Assembly: GCF_000341185.1 (NCBI RefSeq) | Contig: NZ_ANBH01000141.1 | Coordinates: 1 to 42,670 of the forward strand | Direction: 5' to 3' | Length of the DNA stretch: 42,670 bases | Source: Nocardiopsis chromatogenes YIM 90109 | GTDB taxonomy: Bacteria > Actinomycetota > Actinomycetes > Streptosporangiales > Streptosporangiaceae | Part shown: positions 24,105-31,551 of the stretch, one piece after another | Numbering within the stretch: the first letter of the stretch is position 1 | Layout of the letters: the number at the start of each line of letters is the position of its first letter | Notes under the pieces: generated by a model | What the model was told of the DNA's origin: nothing | Databases searched by the model: none | What the model saw: the letters and a program-made list of their open reading frames with translations, nothing else | Position numbers and translations under genes: made by a program

Positions 24105-24904
24105 TCCGGGCCGCTCACAGCATGATGCCGCTCCTCACCGACCCGGCAAGGCTGAAACGCGCCGCGCGGGCCTGTATGCGCCGGTCCGGCGGCCCCGGCA
24201 TCGACGGTGTCACCTGGGCCGACTACCGCCGCGCCTTCGACGATCGGCTGAAGGCGCTGGCTCAACGGCTTGCAGACGGCACCTGGCGGCCGTCCCCGGT
24301 GCGCTTCGTGTCCTGGCCCTCTTGGGGGAAGGAGCTGCACATCGGCGTGCCCACCGTTGAAGACCGGATCGTGCACCGCGCTCTGCGCAACGCCCTCGAA
24401 CCCCTGCTCGACACGGCGGCGTACCCGCCCTGGCTCTTCGGGTGGCGGCCTCGGCGCGGACGAACGGAAGCCGTCGCCGCGGCGGCTCGACACCTCTACA
24501 CCGGTGCACCGTGGGTCGCCGACCTCGACATCGCACAAGCGACCGCCGGTGCGGCCACCGAAGAGCTCATCGACATCCTGGCGGCATATGTCCACGACGG
24601 CAGCTTCCTCGCACGGCTCCGCGAGGTTCTCGACGGACTGCCGTCACCGCTGTATCCGGGAAGCGGACTCAGCCCTCGCCTGACCAACGTGCGGCTGCTC
24701 CCCGTGGACCACGCCCCTGAGCTCAAGGAACGACGAACCGTCAGACTCACCGACAACTACGCGGTGTTCGCCGCGTCCCGCCGGGAGGCGGAAGCGGCCA
24801 TGAAGGATCTCGTCTCCCTCCTGGCGGCACGCGGCCTGGCTCCAAATCCACAGAAGACGAAGGTGTGGAAGCCCAACCCCGAAGACCTCTTCCTCGCAGG
24901 TTAG
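24101..24904 (+). CDS. Reverse-transcriptase-like protein with altered catalytic motifs
   Basis: A 267-residue protein with the outline of group II-intron-type reverse transcriptases: GGPGIDGVTWADYRRAF (residues 30-46, RT0/1), RPSPVRFV, IGVPTVEDRIVHRALRNALE (81-100, RT2) and FGWRPRRGRTEA. Motif A is WVADLDIAQATAG (D143), where FF normally follows. Motif B is PGSGLSPRLTNVRLLPVD (186-203), missing the usual PQG. Motif C, normally YxDD, reads RLTDNYAVF (D218, N219), so one catalytic aspartate is replaced. There is no maturase, X or endonuclease domain and no intron RNA. It is most likely a domesticated RT fold with weakened or lost polymerase activity. It is coupled to WbqC (ATGA) and to the second glycosyltransferase. 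Confidence 0.85.
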   Translation: MIRAAHSMMPLLTDPARLKRAARACMRRSGGPGIDGVTWADYRRAFDDRLKALAQRLADGTWRPSPVRFVSWPSWGKELHIGVPTVEDRIVHRALRNALEPLLDTAAYPPWLFGWRPRRGRTEAVAAAARHLYTGAPWVADLDIAQATAGAATEELIDILAAYVHDGSFLARLREVLDGLPSPLYPGSGLSPRLTNVRLLPVDHAPELKERRTVRLTDNYAVFAASRREAEAAMKDLVSLLAARGLAPNPQKTKVWKPNPEDLFLAG

Positions 24905-24915
24905 GAGCGACGAGA

Positions 24916-26199
24916 GTGCGAAACCGGGCCTTGCTCTACTGCACCTTCAACGGCGTCTTCAACTGCACGAACGGGATCGGCCGGCAGACCCGAGCACTGC
25001 TGTCCGCGTGGACCGAGCGGACAAGCGAGCTGTTCACCGCCTCCGTCCCATTCGACCTGCACGTGGCCGTCCCCGCCCCCGACCGGCGGATGTGGGGGTA
25101 TGACCCCACACTCCTGGAAGAGTCGCGGAGCGTGCTCGGCGGCAACCTGCACTGGCTTGACCACGACCCGGCCAGTGAATTTTGGGCGCTTTCCACCTGG
25201 GAGCGCCTCTCCAGAGGAGCCGCTGAACTCGCCACCCGGCTTGCGGGCACCTACGACGACGTGTTGGCCGTCGCTGTGGACACGCCCTTCGCGCACACCG
25301 GCGCCCGGCTTCCGAGCACCGACCTTCCCCCGGCTCGACGTGTCCGCGTACTGCTCGCCCTGTACGGGACGCAGATCCTTCACCGCACTGCCGACCCGGG
25401 CCGAACCGATTGGGAACGCGAGGCGGTTTCCAGCACCCGCGATCCCCGGGTCCGCGTCGGGCACGTCGGAGACTTCTTCACCCGCCACCTCATCGAGGAG
25501 TACGGGGTGGACGCCGAACACACCGTCCCCTACCGGACCAGCCTGGACCTGAAAGCCGACGACCTCAGCCCGATGGCCCCCGGTCATGCGGCCCATGTCC
25601 TCGAAGCCCACGGAGTTCCACAAGAGCGTCCGATCATCGCGGCGATCGGGCGCACGGACCCCGTCAAGGGCATCGACCTACTGCTCGACGCCATGGCCCC
25701 CATCGCCGACCGGGCACACCTGGCGGTGATCGCCGCCGGCTCACCGGGCACCGGCCACCTGCTCGACCAGTACAGAGAGCGCATCCGTCGCAACCACCTG
25801 GACGCGACCCTCGTCCCGTACTTCACACGAGACCTCCCCAGGGCGCTGTGCAGCGCCGCGAACACCCGCGCGCTGGTCTGCCCCTCCCGCGCGGAGACAC
25901 TGGCGAACGTCCCCTTTGAAGCCGCCTGCTGGGCGCGGGACGGCGGCCCCGTCGTCATCGCTCCGGGCCGTCACGGATTCATCGAGCAGATCGTGGACGG
26001 TACGACCGGAGTCCTCTACGCAGCGGACGACCCCACAGCGATGACCAAAGCCATCACCGCCGTGCTCGACTGCGGAGACGAGGAGCGGGCCCGGATGCGC
26101 AGTGCCGCACACGCAAAGACGGCAGCCGAACGAGACATCGTGGACAACCTGGGGGCGACACTGCGCCACTACTGGGAATCCCCGGCCGCACTGCGCTAG
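24916..26199 (+). CDS. Second GT-B glycosyltransferase (GT4-like)
   Basis: A 427-residue glycosyltransferase. GTG 24916 is chosen because AGGAG lies eight bases before it and because LLYCTFNGVFNCTNGIGRQT is the typical N-terminal acceptor-side beginning with a glycine-rich turn. The C-terminal domain opens IIAAIGRTDPVKGIDLLLDA and carries the donor motif CPSRAETLANVPFEAACWA with the two Glu residues of the E-x7-E element intact, unlike the first glycosyltransferase. It begins 11 bases after the RT-like gene. A second sugar transfer, or transfer to a different acceptor, is implied. Donor and acceptor are not readable from the sequence. Confidence 0.88.
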   Translation: MRNRALLYCTFNGVFNCTNGIGRQTRALLSAWTERTSELFTASVPFDLHVAVPAPDRRMWGYDPTLLEESRSVLGGNLHWLDHDPASEFWALSTWERLSRGAAELATRLAGTYDDVLAVAVDTPFAHTGARLPSTDLPPARRVRVLLALYGTQILHRTADPGRTDWEREAVSSTRDPRVRVGHVGDFFTRHLIEEYGVDAEHTVPYRTSLDLKADDLSPMAPGHAAHVLEAHGVPQERPIIAAIGRTDPVKGIDLLLDAMAPIADRAHLAVIAAGSPGTGHLLDQYRERIRRNHLDATLVPYFTRDLPRALCSAANTRALVCPSRAETLANVPFEAACWARDGGPVVIAPGRHGFIEQIVDGTTGVLYAADDPTAMTKAITAVLDCGDEERARMRSAAHAKTAAERDIVDNLGATLRHYWESPAALR

Positions 26200-26284
26200 C
26201 CTGGCGCTCTCACCTCCGCAGGTGGGACCCGATCGCCCCGGTCAACAGGCGCACGCATCACTCCGCTCCTACCTCAGGGACGCC

Positions 26285-27127
26285 ATGCCTGCTGCACCGG
26301 TCCTCCTCGTCGACGGCCACCATCTTCTCTACCGGGCCGCGTTCGGCTTTCCCGCGCGCATCACCTCCCGCAAGGGACACGACCTCACGGGAACCTTCGG
26401 TTTCCTCGCTCTTCTGCGCAAGGCCCACCGCACCTACGCCCACGACCACCAAGTCGTCGTCGCCTTCGACGGCGAGTACGGAAGCGCGCAGCGCGCCTCG
26501 GCCGACCCGAATTACAAGGCCGACCGGGCCGAGGCCGACCACAGTCCCGTCGCTTTCCTCGCCGACATCAAGAGGGGCCTGGAGGAAGTCGGCGTCGCCT
26601 GGACTGAGATCGACACTGCCGAAGGCGACGACGTCCTCGCCACTCTGACCAGGCAGGCGTGCGAAGCCGACCGGGCCGTACTGGTCATGTCCGGGGACAA
26701 GGACCTCTATCAGTTGCTGGCCTTTCCCCGGACCCGCCTGCTGAACACCGCGTCGTCCGCCGCACGGCGCTTCGTGTCGGCCGCTGACGTGGTCGACCGG
26801 CACGGCGTCCGCCCCCACCAGTGGCCGGACTACCGAGCGCTCACAGGGGATCCCGCCGACAGCATCCCGGGAATCCGCGGTGTCGGCCCCGCCACCGCTG
26901 GACGGCTCCTGGCCGGCGGCCTCGCGCTCGAAGACCTCCCTGCCTCCGGTCGGCTAGCAGGGAAGTCAGGAGAGCGTGTGGGCGTCCATCTCGCAGACGC
27001 CCTCGCCTGGCGAGAACTGATCCGCCTCGACCACAAGGTGGACGGCTGTCAGCTCCCCGGCTCAGCCGACCCGACCCCCGAGCTGCCGACTGCGGCCACC
27101 GTCCTCGAACGGCTCCGGCTGTGGTGA
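26285..27127 (+). CDS. PolA-type 5'-3' exonuclease/flap endonuclease
   Basis: A 280-residue stand-alone nuclease of the FEN/PIN-like superfamily. VLLVDGHHLLYRAAF (residues 6-20) supplies the first metal Asp; VVVAFDGEYGSAQR the second; AEGDDVLATL and VMSGDKDLYQLL the acidic cluster that binds metal site I/II. The H3TH DNA-binding motif is GDPADSIPGIRGVGPATAGR. Such enzymes cut flaps and degrade DNA or RNA from the 5' end. ATG 26285 lies 85 bases after the glycosyltransferase stop, a larger spacing than elsewhere in this operon, so an internal promoter is possible (TAGCCT at 26197). The chromosome will have its own PolA; this copy is cargo. Confidence 0.9.
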   Translation: MPAAPVLLVDGHHLLYRAAFGFPARITSRKGHDLTGTFGFLALLRKAHRTYAHDHQVVVAFDGEYGSAQRASADPNYKADRAEADHSPVAFLADIKRGLEEVGVAWTEIDTAEGDDVLATLTRQACEADRAVLVMSGDKDLYQLLAFPRTRLLNTASSAARRFVSAADVVDRHGVRPHQWPDYRALTGDPADSIPGIRGVGPATAGRLLAGGLALEDLPASGRLAGKSGERVGVHLADALAWRELIRLDHKVDGCQLPGSADPTPELPTAATVLERLRLW

Positions 27128-27713
27128 CCTGGCAGGCCTATCCGGCTGACCTGGGCACCGTTCTTGGTTCGACTGCGTTCGCCTTCGTCGATGTTGAGTT
27201 CACGACCTTGGACGAGCGGTACCGCCGCCCATGGGAGATCGCAGTCATCCATTACTCCGACGGGCGGCGCGAAGAGCACCGGTGGCTGATCGCCGACGTG
27301 GACCTCGCAGGTGCGGACGAGGAAGCTCTGGCTGTTGGGGGTTCCATGAGCGCCACCCGCGAGCGACCGCGCGGGCGTCCACGGACGATGCCCGGGTCCA
27401 GACCGAGGCGGAGACCGCAGCCGAACTCGTAGGCCTGCTTGAAGACGTCCGGTGGGTGGGTGTCGTGCCTGAGGCGGATGCATCGACCATCACGGCGATG
27501 CTTCGACGCCATGGGCTTGAGCCGACATGGCACTACCAGCTGGTCGACGCGGCGGTCTATGCCGCGGGGGTCATGCGGACACTGCCGCCGCGCAGTTCGT
27601 GGGCGGTCTCCGAGAGCATCGGCGTAGCGGCGCACGGCCGCCGTCTGCATCACGCACTGGAGGACGCCCGCTGGGCCCACGACCTCTTCATGGCGGCGCT
27701 GGCCTACCGCTGA
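27124..27713 (+). pseudogene. DEDDh (DnaQ-like) exonuclease interrupted by a -1 frameshift
   Basis: GTG 27124 overlaps the previous stop (GTGA). The first frame has exonuclease motif I as FAFVDVEFTTLD (DxE, about residues 20-31). The next frame supplies motif II region VQTEAETAAELVGLLEDVRW, VVPEADAS and motif III HHALEDARWAHDLF with His and Asp. The two join if one G is added to the run GGGGG at 27337-27341, giving LAVGGFHERHP; as written, the first frame runs into a stop at 27430-27432. This is either a sequencing error in a homopolymer, a mutation, or programmed -1 slippage. The restored protein would be about 196 residues and complete. It ends ten bases into the convergent folate gene. Confidence 0.8.
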
Positions 27714-28456
27714 ACCCCGCGTTGAGCCGGGGCGGATTCGGCAAGGACCGGGATGGCGGCGATCTTGTCGTCGGTCAGGTTCTCCCAGACCACTCCGGCG
27801 GGGCGCTGTCTCCTCGGGCAGGGGATCAGCTCCTCGGGGGTGACGATGAGGTCCACGGCGAAGTCGTGCGCACTCTCGGGGATGTCGTCGTCCACGACCT
27901 GGAGCCCGTGTACCGGGGCGACGATCGTGGTGGCGTCGGTGATGAGCCCGGCCTCGATGAGGAGGGCGACTTCGAGGTCGGAGTAGCCGGCGCCCTTGCC
28001 GATGCGCGCACCTGACCGGTTGACGGCCACGCTGCCGCACACCACGAGGTCGATCGGCCGCATCTGAGCGGCGCCGACCCTCTTGCCCGCGCGGGCCGCG
28101 CCTTCCTTGTCGGCGGCTTCGGGGAGGGGAACCGTGATGGCGTCCGGATCGAGCTCGTAGAACGGGCGCGGGTCGGCCATTCGCGGAATGGCCATGTACA
28201 GGTGCTTGCGGTCCTCCAGGGCCCGGGCGCGAACGGGGAGCTGGGCCCAGTCCGGGTTGGCCTTGACGGTGCGGGCCCGGTGCCAGGCGTCGGTGGCGGC
28301 GAGTCGCTCTGCGGTCGCCTCGGCCCCGTAGAAGCCGGGGATGGTGCCGTACGAACCCTCAGGGACAGCCCGCTTCTGTTCGAGTAGGCGCCACACCTTG
28401 TCGCGGAGAGCCTGCTTGGCCGCGTCGACGCCGTCCATCTGCCCGCCACCGCTCAT
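27704..28456 (-). CDS. 5-formyltetrahydrofolate cyclo-ligase family protein
   Basis: A 250-residue member of the MTHFS family, somewhat longer than the housekeeping enzyme. The ATP/folate motif reads ARIGKGAGYSDLEVALLIEA, matching the GxGxGYYD pattern with Ser in place of the second Tyr. The N-terminal basic helix is KQALRDKVWRLLEQKRAVPE, followed by FYGAEATAERLAATDAWHRA. The family converts 5-formyl-THF to 5,10-methenyl-THF. ATG 28456 overlaps the upstream regulator's stop by four bases (ATGA), so the two form an operon facing the preQ0 operon. Divergent members of this family often accompany specialised metabolism, and the real substrate may differ. Confidence 0.86.
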   Translation of the reverse strand: MSGGGQMDGVDAAKQALRDKVWRLLEQKRAVPEGSYGTIPGFYGAEATAERLAATDAWHRARTVKANPDWAQLPVRARALEDRKHLYMAIPRMADPRPFYELDPDAITVPLPEAADKEGAARAGKRVGAAQMRPIDLVVCGSVAVNRSGARIGKGAGYSDLEVALLIEAGLITDATTIVAPVHGLQVVDDDIPESAHDFAVDLIVTPEELIPCPRRQRPAGVVWENLTDDKIAAIPVLAESAPAQRGVQR

Positions 28457-29619
28457 GTCGCCTCCATCAAGGAGAAAAGCCTGTCGTGCACATCCTGCAC
28501 CCACGGCTCGTGGCGCCACCTGCGGAGGGTCCGCCCGGCGGTGAAGGCGATGTTGAGCCCTCCACCGCCCCGGGTCTGCTCGACCTCGTCGAGCGCGTGG
28601 TGGAGGACGTCGACGCCTTCGTCGGCTCTGCCCTGACCGATCAGCGCTAGGGAGAGGTTGCCGAGGACGATCGCCTGGCTCTTCTTGCGTGCTCGCAGCT
28701 CCGAGGCGGCCGCCTGAAGGGAGGCTTCAGCGCGGCCCATCAGACCGAGGGAGAGATAGCAGGACCCTGCGAGCCGGTCGTACTCTCCGCGGGTGAAGTA
28801 TGCAGTGGCCGGGTCGTCGTCGTTCTTCCGCTGGAGAAGCGCCTCGGCCTGCCCGAGGGCCGCTTCGCAGGAGCCCTGGTTCTGCGCCATGGCGCCGCCC
28901 TCTGCCACGTGGAGTTGCGCGAGGCCGGATAGGGATGGGCTCTTGGCGTGCGCCATGTCGGAAGCCACCTGGGCGAGTCCGGCACCGCGGATGGGGTCCT
29001 TTTCGCCGTAGAGCGACAGGTAGCTCTTGCGGAGAAGCGAGTACGCGGCCAGGTGTGCGTCCTCGGCGCGGTTCGCGGCCTGCGTCGCCTGGTCGAGGTA
29101 GGCCGCGGCGGATGAGTGGTCGCGCCGCTGGCTCACATCCCACACGAGCTGGGCCATGACGATGGAGGACTGGGCCTCGACCTGCGCCAAAGCGGACTGC
29201 TTGGCGTGGGTTGTGGTGTGAGATCGGAGGTGGGTGATCTGGGCATGGACCTGCCCGGCGCTTCCGATGAGGGCCGCCGACGGCAAGGCGTCATAGCGAC
29301 TGTCCAGCTCCGACACCAGTTCGCGCAGTTCCTCGATAACTTCCGAGTCCGTGCGCGACGGATGCCTCAAGGCGAATGCGAGGCGGTCGCTTTTCGCATC
29401 CTTCAGGTCATTGTCGGCCTGGAGAAGGGATTCCAGCTCCTCGGGCTCGATACCGAGGGTGCGGGCCAGCCGGGGGCGTTGCCATGGCTGTGGGGTGGTG
29501 TCACCCGCTTCCCAGCGCACGACGGTCGACCGTTCAACCCCGAGGCGCTCGGCGAGGTCCTCTTGGGTAAGGCCGACCGATCTACGGCACCGGGCGAACC
29601 TGACTCGCTTGCCAGCCAC
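28453..29619 (-). CDS. XRE-family transcriptional regulator with C-terminal helical repeats
   Basis: A 388-residue protein. Residues about 5-60 are a Cro/CI helix-turn-helix: RFARCRRSVGLTQEDLAERL then GVERSTVVRWEAGDTTPQP. The remainder is all helical with TPR-like segments (YLDQATQAANRAEDAHLAAY; TRGEYDRLAGSCYLSLGLMG; ALIGQGRADEGVDVLHHALD), the layout of many Streptomyces regulators that sense a ligand or peptide through the repeats. It is transcribed toward the preQ0 operon and coupled to the MTHFS-like gene. It is the only regulator inside this part of the element, so control of the convergent operon or of its own operon is likely, though no operator was identified. Confidence 0.87.
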   Translation of the reverse strand: MAGKRVRFARCRRSVGLTQEDLAERLGVERSTVVRWEAGDTTPQPWQRPRLARTLGIEPEELESLLQADNDLKDAKSDRLAFALRHPSRTDSEVIEELRELVSELDSRYDALPSAALIGSAGQVHAQITHLRSHTTTHAKQSALAQVEAQSSIVMAQLVWDVSQRRDHSSAAAYLDQATQAANRAEDAHLAAYSLLRKSYLSLYGEKDPIRGAGLAQVASDMAHAKSPSLSGLAQLHVAEGGAMAQNQGSCEAALGQAEALLQRKNDDDPATAYFTRGEYDRLAGSCYLSLGLMGRAEASLQAAASELRARKKSQAIVLGNLSLALIGQGRADEGVDVLHHALDEVEQTRGGGGLNIAFTAGRTLRRWRHEPWVQDVHDRLFSLMEAT

Positions 29620-30068
29620 GTGAGGCGCTCCATGCAGCTCGGGGTTGCTTGAGGCCGTTCCCCGATGGGCAGCGAGGATGACGCTGTCTCCTCAGCCGTT
29701 CCCGAGGGTGGTCCCTCCATCCTTCGCCGCTTCCAGGGAACTTGTCCAGAACGAAGTCCGGAGAACCTTCGAGTTGGGGGCATAGGCGCTCTTCGGGGGC
29801 TGCTTCAAGGGGACCGCGAGGAAGCCCCCGAGGTTCTTTGCCTGGGGCACTGCGGGCAGAGCAGGCGTTCCTGGAGTGCCGGGTATGTCGGATTGGCGCG
29901 TCGTCGGTACTGGTCAGAGTGTTGGACATGAACCTTCCGTGGTGTAGGCGACAGTTTTCGTCGCTGTGAGTTACCGGATTCCTGTTGTGCGGGCTGTGGG
30001 GCGTGGTTAGAGTCATCTCCGTTTTCGGAGAGTAATCGTTTGATTGCTTAATGGAATGAGGGGTGGTC
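29620..30068. other. Intergenic region with promoter signals
   Basis: No gene was found in about 450 bases between the divergent XRE regulator and the lipoprotein gene. A good promoter candidate for the plus-strand genes is annotated at 29985-30013, and a six-base hairpin TCTCCG-TTTT-CGGAGA lies at 30016-30031, at or just after the expected transcription start, where it could be an operator or a mRNA-stabilising 5' hairpin. Confidence 0.5.
29985..30013 (+). promoter_or_regulatory. Candidate -35/-10 promoter of the lipoprotein operon
   Basis: TTGTGC (29985-29990) and TAGAGT (30008-30013) are 17 bases apart. This fits the housekeeping sigma factor consensus of actinobacteria (TTGACN-17/18-TANNNT) in spacing and in five key positions. 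The transcript would have a leader of about 50 bases before GTG 30069. Confidence 0.5.
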
Positions 30069-30590
30069 GTGCGTCCAGCCGTCGTATTCGTCGTCGGGGG
30101 CATTGTGGTGCTGGCGGGGTGTACCTCGTCGCAGTCCGCCGAGAAGCCGGAGGTTGAACCGTCCGCGAGCGCACCGGATACCTCCGGAGCCGAGGAGCGG
30201 GCCCTGGAGGCCTACGAGGGGATGATGCAGGCGCTGGTCGACGGTTCGCACGAAGGGGCGACGGAGAGCTCTGAGATCGACTGGTACGCCAAGGGGCAGG
30301 CGGCCGAGCTGACGCAGGAGATGCTGACCGGGGTCGAGGCCACCGGCGAGCCGGTGTTCGCCCCCGAGGTCGACAAGGTCGACCTGGATGCCGACCCGCC
30401 GACCGTCACCATCGAGGACTGCATCGACGACAACGAGTGGCGGATCGTCGAAGAGGACCTCGACTCGCTGAAGGGGGACCTGGAGGACGGTGAAGGACCC
30501 CGTCCGGCAACTGCGAAGGTCACGGAGGAGGCGGGGTCCTGGCGGGTGGCGAAGCTCTGGTTCGGTGAGTACGGCGAATGCGAGCAGTAG
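30069..30590 (+). CDS. Putative lipoprotein
   Basis: A 173-residue exported protein. The N-terminus has two basic-to-hydrophobic features, RPAVVFVVGGIVVLAGC, with LAGC as lipobox and the lipidated Cys at about residue 18. It continues with a Ser/Glu-rich linker (SSQSAEKPEVEPSASAPDTS) and an acidic domain rich in Glu and Asp. GTG 30069 is preferred because GAGGGG lies six bases before it; GTG 30063 is the alternative. The folded part resembles small NTF2-like or DUF-type lipoproteins of actinomycetes, but I do not recognise a family. The last bases overlap the start of the secreted protein gene, so the two are coupled. Confidence 0.72.
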   Translation: MRPAVVFVVGGIVVLAGCTSSQSAEKPEVEPSASAPDTSGAEERALEAYEGMMQALVDGSHEGATESSEIDWYAKGQAAELTQEMLTGVEATGEPVFAPEVDKVDLDADPPTVTIEDCIDDNEWRIVEEDLDSLKGDLEDGEGPRPATAKVTEEAGSWRVAKLWFGEYGECEQ

Positions 30591-31381
30591 GAACACTCAT
30601 GGGCGCGGCCGTGCTGGCCTCCGGCCTTGCCGTCATCGCCGCTCCGAGTGCGAGTGCGGGTGGGGACAAGTGCCTCGGGGAGGCGCGCTGCTCAGGGCCC
30701 TCGTGCAGCGTGGTCGCCAGCTCAAAGCAGGAGCCAGAGCGGTCTCCGAAGTCCTCGCGTGATGAGAGGAGCGGGGCGCCCGGTACGGCGGCGGCCGTGC
30801 CTGGCACCGTGTGCGACGGCGCCCTTGGCGGAACGGGGCGGTGCTGGACCACTCTTCGCCAGCCCGGCGGCGGCGATGCCCCGCAGGTCGACTTCTCCGC
30901 ACTGGCTGAGGAGGCCAGGGCTCAGCTGGTGCTGCCGCGGCCGGCAGTGGGAGGGGCCCCGCCGCTCGGGGGTGAGGGGTACCAGGTGGTGCAGTTTCCG
31001 ACCTGGCTGTGGATCGACCGGGACCAGTGGGAGCCGCGAACCGCCCGTGCGGAGGTCGGCGGCGGTTCGGTCGAGGTGACCGCCAGCCCGGACGAGGTGG
31101 TCTGGGACATGGGCGACGGGAACACGGTGCGCTGCTCGGGGCCGGGAACGGCTTTCCGTCAGGGGGTGCATGAGCCGGGTTCGCGCTCGCCGGACTGCGG
31201 CCACGTCTACACCTCCTCGTCGAAGAACCGGTCCGGGCGCGATCGGGTGGAGGCCCGGATGGTGTGGCAGGTGGAGTGGTCGGCCACCGACGGGCAGGGC
31301 GGGGCCATGGAGCCGATGGAGACCTCGGCCGGCAGGACGGTCGAGGTGGTGGAGGTCCACTCGCTGGTGACCGAGGGCTGA
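30578..31381 (+). CDS. Secreted protein with PKD-like segment
   Basis: A 267-residue exported protein. The first 28 residues are a Sec signal peptide (MRAVGTLMGAAVLASGLAVI, cleavage near PSASA-GG). Paired cysteines follow (KCLGEARCSGPSC). The central part has a PKD-like signature VWDMGDGNTVRCSGPGTAF and SPDCGHVYTSSSKNRSGR, i.e. a polycystic-kidney-type beta sandwich with disulfides. The gene overlaps the lipoprotein gene by 13 bases. Similar secreted PKD-like proteins occur in actinobacterial conjugative elements beside membrane BTAD/OmpA-type proteins, as here; a surface role in cell contact or pilus-like structures is an inference. Confidence 0.72.
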   Translation: MRAVGTLMGAAVLASGLAVIAAPSASAGGDKCLGEARCSGPSCSVVASSKQEPERSPKSSRDERSGAPGTAAAVPGTVCDGALGGTGRCWTTLRQPGGGDAPQVDFSALAEEARAQLVLPRPAVGGAPPLGGEGYQVVQFPTWLWIDRDQWEPRTARAEVGGGSVEVTASPDEVVWDMGDGNTVRCSGPGTAFRQGVHEPGSRSPDCGHVYTSSSKNRSGRDRVEARMVWQVEWSATDGQGGAMEPMETSAGRTVEVVEVHSLVTEG

Positions 31382-31551
31382 GCCCCGAACCGCCCGTCGA
31401 CGAGAAGCCGAAACGGAGCGGCGAAAGAAGTTGAGGCCAGCTGTGGTCCTTCCGCTGGGTGGCGGAAGGACCCAGGCCCGCGATTTCGCCAGCGCCACTT
31501 CCGTCCAGGACTGACACCCGCCCCGCCCGCAGCCCGCCTTGTTGGGGAGTG

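Noticed and set aside
19993-24904. Diversity-generating retroelement: an RT-like gene and a SUMF1/C-type-lectin-fold gene in one operon
   Set aside because: No template repeat resembling the 3' end of the SUMF1-like gene (20520-20640) was found in the window, the genes overlap leaving no room for one, there is no Avd gene, and the RT has an altered catalytic box and lacks the DGR-type motif B.
18235-28456. Dpd (7-deazaguanine in DNA) system
   Set aside because: No DpdA/TGT-like transglycosylase, DpdB or Dpd restriction genes are present; only the preQ0 part is shared.
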